Shown in pieces: positions 1 through 5,597 of a stretch of 9,555 bases of DNA. Both the position numbers and the translations under genes were made by a program. The notes under the pieces were generated by a model. That model did not search any database and had not been told where the DNA came from. It saw only the letters and a list, made by a program, of their open reading frames with translations. The DNA lies in NCBI GenBank assembly GCA_039714175.1, contig JBDLJV010000075.1:1-9555 (forward strand). Direction: 5' to 3'. Origin of the DNA: B3-G11 sp039714175 (lineage in GTDB: Bacteria; Actinomycetota; Acidimicrobiia; Spongiisociales; UBA5794). Each line of letters begins with the position of its first letter. The first letter of the stretch is position 1.

Positions 1-656
1 GGAGTTGCTGATGGAACGTCCTCGTGCATCCAATCCACCTCGGATTCGACAGCGACGACTCCCTCCACGCGGATCGCGAGCTGCTCCAATAACCGGGCAT
101 CGGTGCGTGACGGAACATCTCCGCTGATCGTGGCCACTCCTTCGGCCACTGACACCCTGAGATGCGCCGGATCCAACTGGAGTACGTCAACAGCAACGCC
201 GTTCACGATCTCGTCTGCGAGGTCCTCGTCGGGCCTGGCGAACACACCCATGACATCGGCTCGCGAGATGATCCCGCAAAGCGTGCCATCAGGCAGGACA
301 ACAGGCAGACGCTTGACCCGCAGATCCGTCATCATGCGGGCAGCTTCTGTCACTGACGAACCACTGTCGATCGTATGCGGATCCTTGGTCATCACATCCG
401 AGACAAACTTCGCATTCACCGGGTTCGCATCCCCGAGGAAGTTGGCGAGAAGCCTCCGCCTCTGACGTCCCCACGACCGATTCGCTTCGGCCGTCACGAA
501 GTCCGCCTCCGTCACGATGCCAACGACCTTTCGCTTGTCATCCACAACGGGGAGACCACTCACGCCAGACCTAACCATCACCATCGCTGCTTCCTTCAGC
601 GGAGCATCAGGTCCGATCGTCTTGATCTCATCGCTCATCACGTCGCCCACCTTCAC
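1..656 (-). CDS. CBS-pair and BON domain protein (3' end outside window)
   Basis: This reading frame runs from GTG at 656 leftwards off the window edge; 218 complete codons are visible. Residues about 6-55 form one CBS motif (VGDVMS at the start, then SGLPVVDD and VVGIVTEAD). Residues about 87-140 form a second (VSDVMTKDP, then RLPVVLPDGTLCGIISRADVM). A BON domain starts near residue 150 (VAVDVLQLDPAHLRVSVAEG, then ATISGDVPS and VEGVVAVESEV). CBS pairs usually bind adenine nucleotides. BON domains are thought to bind lipid or other hydrophobic surfaces. The combination is common in soluble stress or regulatory proteins of Actinobacteria, but its exact job is unknown. The GTG start is chosen because a consensus AGGAGG lies 6 nt upstream. 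The gene diverges from the FHA-domain gene. No signal peptide or membrane helix is visible. Domain assignment is firm; ligand and role are not. Confidence 0.9.
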   Translation of the reverse strand, partial: MKVGDVMSDEIKTIGPDAPLKEAAMVMVRSGVSGLPVVDDKRKVVGIVTEADFVTAEANRSWGRQRRRLLANFLGDANPVNAKFVSDVMTKDPHTIDSGSSVTEAARMMTDLRVKRLPVVLPDGTLCGIISRADVMGVFARPDEDLADEIVNGVAVDVLQLDPAHLRVSVAEGVATISGDVPSRTDARLLEQLAIRVEGVVAVESEVDWMHEDVPSAT

Positions 657-662
657 AGCGGA

Positions 663-668
663 CCTCCT
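663..668 (-). promoter_or_regulatory. Shine-Dalgarno AGGAGG of the CBS-BON gene
   Basis: On the minus strand AGGAGG is followed by 6 nt (TCCGCT) and then GTG. It fixes the start at 656. It is the clearest ribosome binding site in the left half of the window. Confidence 0.8.
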
Positions 669-687
669 CACTAGATCTGCACCACAC

Positions 688-693
688 AGGCTA
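688..693 (-). promoter_or_regulatory. Candidate -10 box (TAGCCT) for the CBS-BON gene
   Basis: TAGCCT on the minus strand matches the actinobacterial TANNNT pattern. It lies about 30 nt upstream of the GTG start, with a weak TTCATG at -35 spacing (17 nt). It overlaps a plus-strand TAGCGT (692-697), so the divergent region may hold back-to-back promoters. The call rests on pattern only. Confidence 0.3.
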
Positions 694-741
694 GCGTTTC
701 GAGCACGCCCCATGAAGTTCGTAAGCACCAACAAGGTGGAC

Positions 742-747
742 TACCCT
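742..747 (+). promoter_or_regulatory. Candidate -10 box (TACCCT) for the FHA gene
   Basis: TACCCT fits TANNNT and would give a leader of about 30 nt containing the GGGGG ribosome binding site (774-778) of the GTG at 784. The -35 match is poor (TTCGTA at about 18 nt spacing). If used, it rules out the ATG at 712, because that codon lies upstream of the box. Confidence 0.25.
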
Positions 748-783
748 CATGATTCCTACCTGAAGTCACCCCTGGGGGATCAC

Positions 784-1374
784 GTGCCACTGAACATCAC
801 CTATCAAGAAACCGAGACCACCGTCGACGATGGAGCCACCGCGCTCGTCGGTGCAGACGCAGCTTCGACGGTCCGCATCGTGCGACCCGGCATCTCGCGC
901 AAGCATGCCATTGCATCGTTCGACGGCACCGCATGGAAGATCGAGGATGCAGGGAGCCGGAACGGCGTCTTCCTTGACGGTCAGCGGATCCAAACAACCG
1001 TTCTCGATGGTCCAAAGACCCTGTATCTGGGGCACCCGACCGACGGAGAAGCGGTCTCGTTCGTGCCTCTCACCGAGGACGGTGACGTGCAGAACGCCGA
1101 CATCCAGGACGAGATCAACGCTTTCGTGCTGCCAGACAGCCCGAAAGAGAGCAAACCAAAGCAGACCAAGGCGCCCGAGCCGCAGCCGACCGACCCGACG
1201 CGAGTCCAACAGGCAACCGGCGGAGCATCGAGTGCTGAACTCGCCGAACTCACTGCCGCGCTACGGGATCAGATCAACGCGGTCAAGGGTTTGACCTGGT
1301 CCGTGTGGGCGATGATTGCGGTCACTGCGGTGCTCGCCATCATGACCCTCTTCGTCGGGATCCTGGGTTCGTAG
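784..1374 (+). CDS. FHA-domain protein with C-terminal membrane anchor
   Basis: FHA domains bind phosphothreonine peptides and usually report Ser/Thr kinase signalling. The domain fills residues 1 to about 95 of this 196-aa protein. It contains the loop motif GISRKHA (37-42 region, Ser38, Arg39, His41) and the DAGSRNG motif ending at Asn60-Gly61. The usual Gly-Arg pair near the start of the fold reads Gly-Ala here (LVGADAAS), which may weaken phosphopeptide binding. An acidic, then Lys/Pro-rich linker follows (about 97-145), then a short amphipathic stretch (SAELAELTAALRDQINAVKG) that could form a coiled coil. One hydrophobic helix (about 171-193) ends the chain, so the FHA domain should face the cytosol as a tail-anchored protein. 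GTG 784 is preferred because GGGGG lies 5 nt upstream and the FHA fold begins at once. ATG 712 would add 24 residues that do not look like domain sequence and has no SD. Partner kinase is not in view. Confidence 0.85.
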   Translation: MPLNITYQETETTVDDGATALVGADAASTVRIVRPGISRKHAIASFDGTAWKIEDAGSRNGVFLDGQRIQTTVLDGPKTLYLGHPTDGEAVSFVPLTEDGDVQNADIQDEINAFVLPDSPKESKPKQTKAPEPQPTDPTRVQQATGGASSAELAELTAALRDQINAVKGLTWSVWAMIAVTAVLAIMTLFVGILGS

Positions 1375-1421
1375 CGTCGTTCGCCGAGCGATCAAACGCT
1401 GTCGCACGCGTTACGTAGCAC

Positions 1422-1438
1422 GACCCTACGCGAGGGTC
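1422..1438 (+). terminator. Small hairpin between convergent genes
   Basis: GACCCT-ACGCG-AGGGTC is a perfect 6-bp stem with a 5-nt loop. It lies 48 nt after the FHA stop codon and just beyond the PAC2 stop codon. On the plus strand it is followed by TCTTCGTCT, pyrimidine-rich but not a true U-tract. It is plausibly a bidirectional terminator for the convergent pair. Confidence 0.45.
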
Positions 1439-1446
1439 TCTTCGTC

Positions 1447-2295
1447 TCAGGACTCGTCCGGGTTCTCAAGGAACCTCAGAACCTCATCAGCGATTTCGTC
1501 TGCAGTCGGGAGATCCTCCGGGATCTTTGATGTCGTGCCGACGCTCCCACCGAGCGTCTCGATGAACTCTGCCGCGTCGGATCGCTGGCTGATGATCTCA
1601 TCGAGGCGTTCCAGCTGCTCCTCGGAGTCCCTCTCCAATTCGTCGAGATCGAACTCGGATTCGAGTTGGCCGGCGACCTTCCTGAGAAGCCCGATGACCG
1701 CTGGGTGGTAGGGCCTCCCAACGTACTGGGGCACCTGCGCCCAATAGCCGACGGCGGGGATGCCGGCTTCCTCAATCGCTGAACGGAACACGGTCCCTGC
1801 AGACGCCGGGACCACGATCTCATCCATGAGCATCTCATCCCCGAGCAGGAGAAGCCTCGGATCCGACGCGGTACAGAAGACAGCAGTGTCCGGCCCATGA
1901 CGAACAGGAGCCGGCACCGAGCCGAGAGTGACGAGATGCACAACGCCGAGATGATGCACCAGGGTGCCGAGAGCTTCGCTGATCGCAGTCCACGCATAGT
2001 CGGGTTCATTCCCGACAAGGATCAACACGTCACGACCGGATGGCCGAACATGGACCAACTCCATCCGCGGCCATGTCAGCGATTGTGCCTCCCCCGCGCT
2101 GAAACGAAGGATCGGCCGATTCGAGCGGTAGTCGAAGACCGAGTCCGGATCGAACGTAACAATCGGCTGACCATCCTCGGCAAGCCAATCTGCCGCATCG
2201 CTTGCGGCGGATGCAGCGTCTCCCCATCCGGCAAGACCGAAGATCAGAACTGGGTTCTCCAAGGGAGGGGGCGTGTGCAGCTTGTACAAGGACAT
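1447..2295 (-). CDS. PAC2 family protein
   Basis: The 282-aa product is a typical actinobacterial PAC2 (proteasome assembly chaperone 2-like) protein. Its N-terminus (ENPVLIFGLAGWGDAASAAS), the middle FDYRSNRP and LTWPRMEL stretches, DVLILVGNEPDYAW (about 89-102), the LGSVPAPVRH segment (124-133) and GYWAQVPQYV (183-192) follow the family pattern. The C-terminal third is a charged, probably helical region rich in Glu and Asp (about 207-282). Eukaryotic PAC2 helps assemble 20S proteasome alpha rings; the function of the bacterial members is not established. Here it lies 57 bp downstream of a proteasome activator on the same strand, which supports a link to protein turnover. The ATG has no SD. 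Instead TACGCT ends 6 nt before it, so the mRNA may be leaderless. No signal peptide or membrane segment is seen. Family assignment is firm; function is inference. Confidence 0.9.
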   Translation of the reverse strand: MSLYKLHTPPPLENPVLIFGLAGWGDAASAASDAADWLAEDGQPIVTFDPDSVFDYRSNRPILRFSAGEAQSLTWPRMELVHVRPSGRDVLILVGNEPDYAWTAISEALGTLVHHLGVVHLVTLGSVPAPVRHGPDTAVFCTASDPRLLLLGDEMLMDEIVVPASAGTVFRSAIEEAGIPAVGYWAQVPQYVGRPYHPAVIGLLRKVAGQLESEFDLDELERDSEEQLERLDEIISQRSDAAEFIETLGGSVGTTSKIPEDLPTADEIADEVLRFLENPDES

Positions 2296-2301
2296 GATGC
2301 A

Positions 2302-2307
2302 AGCGTA
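2302..2307 (-). promoter_or_regulatory. Candidate leaderless -10 box (TACGCT) for the PAC2 gene
   Basis: TACGCT (TANNNT) is followed by TGCATC and then ATG at 2295, so transcription would start at or next to the ATG. No SD is present in this stretch. The -35 region is pyrimidine-rich without a good TTGACA match. Confidence 0.5.
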
Positions 2308-2352
2308 GAGCAGAGAACAGAGAACGGAGACCGAGAAGTCAGCTACCAGCTG

Positions 2353-2844
2353 TCAGAGGTAGAGACCGTTGCCGTGGTCGTCGGACTCGCCGCCCTCAAG
2401 CGCCTTCTGATAGCGCATGCGCTCGAGCTGGGCGGACGCAGCCATCTGCTGACTGATGAGCGATGCCTGGATCCCGTGGAAGAGGCCCTCGAGCCAACCG
2501 ACCAACTGGGCCTGGGCGATGCGCAGCTCAGCTTCCGACGGTGTCTCGGTTATCGGGACGAACACAGCGTTGAGTTCGTCGACGAGATCCTCGGACAGAA
2601 CCTCTCGCAACTCGTCGATTGACTGGTCGTAGATAGCGACCAGCCGCTGACGACCGGCTTCGTCAAGTGGCGCCTCGCGCACCTCCTCGAGCATCGCACG
2701 GGTCATCGAAGCGATGCGAATGAGCTTGGACGGCTCCGATACATGAGGACGTGTTGCTTCAGCTTCCTCTGATACGTCGGCGTCGTCGGCCACGACTTCA
2801 GGTGTGACTGTGTGCGCTGAGATTGCTTTGGGCTCAGATTCCAT
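2353..2844 (-). CDS. bpa: Bacterial proteasome activator (Bpa/PafE, DUF2587 family)
   Basis: This 163-aa protein matches the Bpa/PafE family, ATP-independent ring-shaped activators that open the gate of the actinobacterial 20S proteasome. The helical core is well conserved: SKLIRIASMTRAMLEEVR (39-56), APLDEAGRQRL (58-68), PSEAELRIAQAQLVGWLEG (102-120), then LFHGIQASL and QQMAASAQLERMR. The last four residues, GLYL, correspond to the GQYL tail by which Bpa docks into the proteasome alpha ring. The N-terminal 35 residues are acidic and probably disordered, as in relatives. No membrane segment is present. The ATG at 2844 lacks an SD but has TAGACT exactly 6 nt upstream, suggesting a leaderless transcript. 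The gene lies between a molybdo-oxidoreductase gene (65-bp gap) and the PAC2 gene (57-bp gap), all on the minus strand. The proteasome subunits themselves are outside the window. Confidence 0.93.
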   Translation of the reverse strand: MESEPKAISAHTVTPEVVADDADVSEEAEATRPHVSEPSKLIRIASMTRAMLEEVREAPLDEAGRQRLVAIYDQSIDELREVLSEDLVDELNAVFVPITETPSEAELRIAQAQLVGWLEGLFHGIQASLISQQMAASAQLERMRYQKALEGGESDDHGNGLYL

Positions 2845-2850
2845 ACCCGA

Positions 2851-2856
2851 AGTCTA
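2851..2856 (-). promoter_or_regulatory. Candidate leaderless -10 box (TAGACT) for bpa
   Basis: TAGACT (TANNNT) is followed by TCGGGT and then ATG at 2844. The 6-nt spacing equals that seen before the PAC2 gene. Upstream is a CT-rich stretch and no strong -35. Confidence 0.5.
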
Positions 2857-2909
2857 CGACAAGGAAGAGGGGAAGAGACGAGAGCTGCCGACCGAACGTC
2901 CCCTGGCGT

Positions 2910-4463
2910 TCACCCCTCGATTGCCTGGAACCTGATCATGTGCCAGCCCTCGACACCATCGGGCTTCGGACGGACGCGGGGTTCTGACTGCGTCGCACCT
3001 GTGCCATCCGTCGCTCGAACGCGCATCGTGTGCGGACCGGCAAGAACCTCGGTTTCGAAGGCCCATTGAACCCAGCTGTTCGTTGACAACGGAACAGACA
3101 GATTGGCATCCATCCACGCGCCGTCATCGATCTGAACCTCCACACGCTCGATTCCCCGCGTCGGAGCCCACGCAACACCACCGAAGACGTATCGCCCCGC
3201 TGCAATGTGGTTGCCGTTCCTCGGCCTGTCGATACGCGACTGCGTCTTGATCGGTGCTTCCTTGGCCCACCCTCGCGGAATCCAGTACCCGTCGAAGGCA
3301 TCCCAGGTCGTGAGTTCGATCTCGGTCAACCACTTCGTCGCCGACACATACCCATAGAGACCCGGTACGACGAGCCGTGCGGGGAATCCATGGTTCGCCG
3401 GCAGGATCTCCCGGTTCATTCCGACGGCGACCAGAGCGTCACGTCCGTCGAATGCGAGTTCTGTGGGAAAGCCAGCCGTCCAACCGTCGATCGATCGACC
3501 AACGATCTGATCCGCTTCGGGCTGCACACCCGCCAACTCGAGCACCCGGGGCAGCGGCACTCCCGTCCACAGGGCGTTCCCGACGAGATCATCTCCTATC
3601 TCGTTCGATACACAGGCAAGTGTCGCGTACCGCTCAACCAGCGGCAGGTCCAGGAGCTCCTCATAGGTGAGCGTCACCTCCCTATCCACCATGCCGCTGA
3701 TGGTCAACGTCCACTCGTCGGGATCGATGGAAGGAACCACGAGGGCGGTATCGATGCGGTAGAACTTCTCATTGCTCACGACAATCGGCGCGATCAGATC
3801 CAGGCCGAAGTCATTGTCGATGGTGGGGTCAACCTCCGACTCAACCGGTCTTGGTAGCTCCAGGGCGGCCAGCTGCGCTTCGGCTCGGGAACGGATCTTC
3901 GACCGTCCGATACTCAGTGTCACTACCGAGACCGTTGCAGCCGCGCCCACGGCGACCAGCAGCCGTCTCCGTGTGATGCTCGGAACGTCTCCGTCGGTGA
4001 TGTCGCCTTGCCCCGGCTCAGTCAATCCCTTGATCCCGTACCAGACAGACAGGCCAACTCCCGCAGCAATCGTGGTTGATGCAATGACAACGGGCATCTC
4101 TGCTGCTGGTTTGCCCGATTGCGCAACGATTCCGAGCACCGCGAACGCCCCGAATCCGACAACGATCGGAACCGGTGACCGGGTCGAGGCCCTACCAAGG
4201 AACCAACCGATCACAAGGGAGACCACGAAGACACCCACACCGAGCACCGCCTTGTCGGCCGTGCCGAACGTGGAAATCGCGAAGGTCTTCAACCAAGCCG
4301 GCGAGATGTCCACGATGATCGACCCAATGGATGAGATCGCTGACGGAATGGCCCCGGACAAGCCTGCAAGAAGTTCTGTGAGCCCAAGAGCGACAGCGAC
4401 ACCAGCGGAGCCGGCCCAAGCAGACGGGCGGCGTGCATCAGCGTTCGTCGTGTCCTTCCCCAT
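2910..4463 (-). CDS. Membrane-anchored molybdopterin-dependent oxidoreductase (sulfite oxidase fold)
   Basis: The 517-aa product has two parts. Residues 1 to about 190 hold about four hydrophobic helices (near 17-38, 72-91, 98-114, 123-145), then SITRRRLLVAVGAAA, a twin-arginine-like motif (Arg165-167) heading a fifth helix. The rest is an oxidoreductase molybdopterin-binding domain: WTLTISGMVDREVTLTYEEL (251-270), TLACVSN with Cys284 as the expected Mo ligand, the NALWTGVPL stretch, and NHGFPARLVVPGLYGYVSAT (357-376). Residues from about 415 resemble the Mo-co dimerisation domain (GGVAWAPTRGIERVEVQIDD, HTMRVRATDG). The catalytic part is probably displayed outside the membrane. The family includes sulfite oxidases and YedY-like methionine-sulfoxide reductases; the substrate cannot be read from sequence. 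ATG 4463 is chosen; an in-frame TTG at 4481 would add six residues, and neither has a clear SD. The gene lies 76 bp after the antiporter gene. Confidence 0.88.
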   Translation of the reverse strand: MGKDTTNADARRPSAWAGSAGVAVALGLTELLAGLSGAIPSAISSIGSIIVDISPAWLKTFAISTFGTADKAVLGVGVFVVSLVIGWFLGRASTRSPVPIVVGFGAFAVLGIVAQSGKPAAEMPVVIASTTIAAGVGLSVWYGIKGLTEPGQGDITDGDVPSITRRRLLVAVGAAATVSVVTLSIGRSKIRSRAEAQLAALELPRPVESEVDPTIDNDFGLDLIAPIVVSNEKFYRIDTALVVPSIDPDEWTLTISGMVDREVTLTYEELLDLPLVERYATLACVSNEIGDDLVGNALWTGVPLPRVLELAGVQPEADQIVGRSIDGWTAGFPTELAFDGRDALVAVGMNREILPANHGFPARLVVPGLYGYVSATKWLTEIELTTWDAFDGYWIPRGWAKEAPIKTQSRIDRPRNGNHIAAGRYVFGGVAWAPTRGIERVEVQIDDGAWMDANLSVPLSTNSWVQWAFETEVLAGPHTMRVRATDGTGATQSEPRVRPKPDGVEGWHMIRFQAIEG

Positions 4464-4482
4464 TGCGCCTACAACGACCAAA

Positions 4483-4513
4483 GGACTTCAGGAGTTCCAC
4501 TGATGAGAAGTCC
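4483..4513. repeat. 7-bp inverted repeat between the antiporter and oxidoreductase genes
   Basis: GGACTTC (4483-4489) and GAAGTCC (4507-4513) are exact reverse complements separated by 17 bp. They sit in the 76-bp gap, 20 bp upstream of the ATG at 4463. No U-run follows on the minus strand. It could be an operator, an RNA hairpin in the leader, or chance. Confidence 0.4.
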
Positions 4514-4539
4514 TGGCCCGGTCGACTCGTTCGTGACTG

Positions 4540-5472
4540 TCACAGAGACAAATAGGAGTAGACGAGAAACACAGCGAGCAGAACGCCGCCCTCGACGCGG
4601 GAGATCCGCTGTGAGGTATAGGCGAAGACACCGGCGAAGACACCCGCCAGGAGCATCAGGACCAACAGCATCGAAGGAACACCTTCGACAACGCCGGGCC
4701 CGATGATCGCCGCCAGGCCAGCCACGCCGAGTGAGTTGAACACGTTGGATCCGAGGACGTTTCCGAGTACAAGGTCCGACGCACCTCGTCGGGCACCTGC
4801 CAATGCCGCCGAGAGCTCCGGAAGGCTTGTTCCGACGCCGGTGATGAGACCCATGAATACGACCGACAGGCCCCATCGCTCCCCCATCGAAACAACGCCG
4901 ATCAGAAGCTGCTGGCCGGCAACCACGGTTGCAATCAGGGCAACGAGTCCATAGATGACCTCGATCCACACACGATCCGGATCCGCGACGATGTCTCCGA
5001 GTTCGTCGTCCGTGTTGTCATCACCGTTGATCGTCCAGACGACGAGCAGCCATACGGCAGCGACCATTCCCGCAGCGAGGAACAGGCCCTCAGGAATCGA
5101 TACGTTCTTGTCGGCAAGCACAACAGCGAGAGCACCGACAGCACCGAGCATCAGCAAGCCTTCGCGCTTGACAACGGCCTGCTTTGTGGCGAGAACGGCC
5201 ATGAGTGCGGCAGTTCCGAGAACAAGCGTGAGGTTGGCCGTGTTCGAAGCAACAACATTGCTCATCGAGAGTCCTGTCTCACCCTTCGAGGCGGCGATTG
5301 CGGACACGACGAACTCCGGTACGGACGTTCCGAATCCAACGATCACGGCACCGATCACGACCACGGAAACCTTGAAGATCTTGGCGATGCGCACCGCCGA
5401 GAGGACCAACCGGTCCGCAGCAACGATGAGAATGACCAAACCGGCCACAACTCTCAAGATGTCTACGCCCAC
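4540..5472 (-). CDS. Calcium/sodium antiporter (CaCA family, YrbG-like)
   Basis: The 310-aa protein is a CaCA cation antiporter of usual family length, a cytoplasmic-membrane protein of about ten helices that exchanges Ca2+ for Na+ or H+. Both alpha repeats are visible. Alpha-1 has GTSVPEF (48-54) and SNVVASNTAN (71-80). Alpha-2 has GTSLPEL (214-220) and GNVLGSNVFN (237-246). Glu53 and Glu219 are the expected ion-binding acids. In alpha-1 the usual GSN is ASN, a change inside the ion-binding signature. A hydrophilic acidic loop (about 149-167, GDDNTDDELGD) separates the halves. The frame is open to 5595, but GTG 5472 is the start: GGAGGAG lies 5 nt upstream, and the first helix follows directly, whereas the extra 41 residues are charged and would enter the nhaA promoter region. 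It diverges from nhaA and may be cotranscribed with the oxidoreductase. Exact substrate cation is inferred from family. Confidence 0.92.
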   Translation of the reverse strand: MGVDILRVVAGLVILIVAADRLVLSAVRIAKIFKVSVVVIGAVIVGFGTSVPEFVVSAIAASKGETGLSMSNVVASNTANLTLVLGTAALMAVLATKQAVVKREGLLMLGAVGALAVVLADKNVSIPEGLFLAAGMVAAVWLLVVWTINGDDNTDDELGDIVADPDRVWIEVIYGLVALIATVVAGQQLLIGVVSMGERWGLSVVFMGLITGVGTSLPELSAALAGARRGASDLVLGNVLGSNVFNSLGVAGLAAIIGPGVVEGVPSMLLVLMLLAGVFAGVFAYTSQRISRVEGGVLLAVFLVYSYLSL

Positions 5473-5477
5473 AACGG

Positions 5478-5484
5478 CTCCTCC
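5478..5484 (-). promoter_or_regulatory. Shine-Dalgarno GGAGGAG of the antiporter gene
   Basis: GGAGGAG on the minus strand lies 5 nt before GTG 5472. It decides the start against the longer open frame from 5595. Confidence 0.8.
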
Positions 5485-5496
5485 GGCGTGGCGGCG

Positions 5497-5502
5497 ATGG
5501 TA
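5497..5502 (-). promoter_or_regulatory. Candidate -10 box (TACCAT) for the antiporter gene
   Basis: TACCAT fits TANNNT and lies 24 nt before the GTG start, just upstream of the SD. No convincing -35 element is seen, so this is a weak pattern call within the 125-bp divergent region (5473-5597) shared with nhaA. Confidence 0.25.
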
Positions 5503-5582
5503 CCTGACTGGGACAGCAGTCGGTTCTGCGGTTGCCGGTCTGCGGCCGATCTCCTCTGATAGGTGTCGAGACGCATCGTCGC

Positions 5583-5588
5583 TAGTCT
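5583..5588 (+). promoter_or_regulatory. Candidate -10 box (TAGTCT) for nhaA
   Basis: TAGTCT (TANNNT) ends 9 nt before ATG 5598, which has no SD. The transcript would be leaderless or carry a leader of only a few bases. The -35 position shows no good match. Confidence 0.35.
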
Positions 5589-5597
5589 TGCTCACTC

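Noticed and set aside
1897..2622. Plus-strand open frame of 241 codons across the PAC2 and bpa genes
   Set aside because: It is antisense to two genes of clear family identity and its product has no recognisable domain.
3487..3500. 14-bp palindrome GTCGATCGATCGAC
   Set aside because: It lies within the oxidoreductase coding sequence (SID codons region) and is readily produced by GATC-rich codons; no sign of a regulatory role.
3772..4503. Plus-strand open frame of 243 codons opposite the oxidoreductase membrane domain
   Set aside because: Its Thr/Pro/Ala/Ser-rich product is typical of the reverse complement of a GC-rich membrane-protein gene.
5473..5595. N-terminal extension of the Ca2+ antiporter to GTG 5595
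   Set aside because: The 41 extra residues are charged and unlike the family. A strong SD (GGAGGAG) precedes GTG 5472, and the extension would almost reach the nhaA start.
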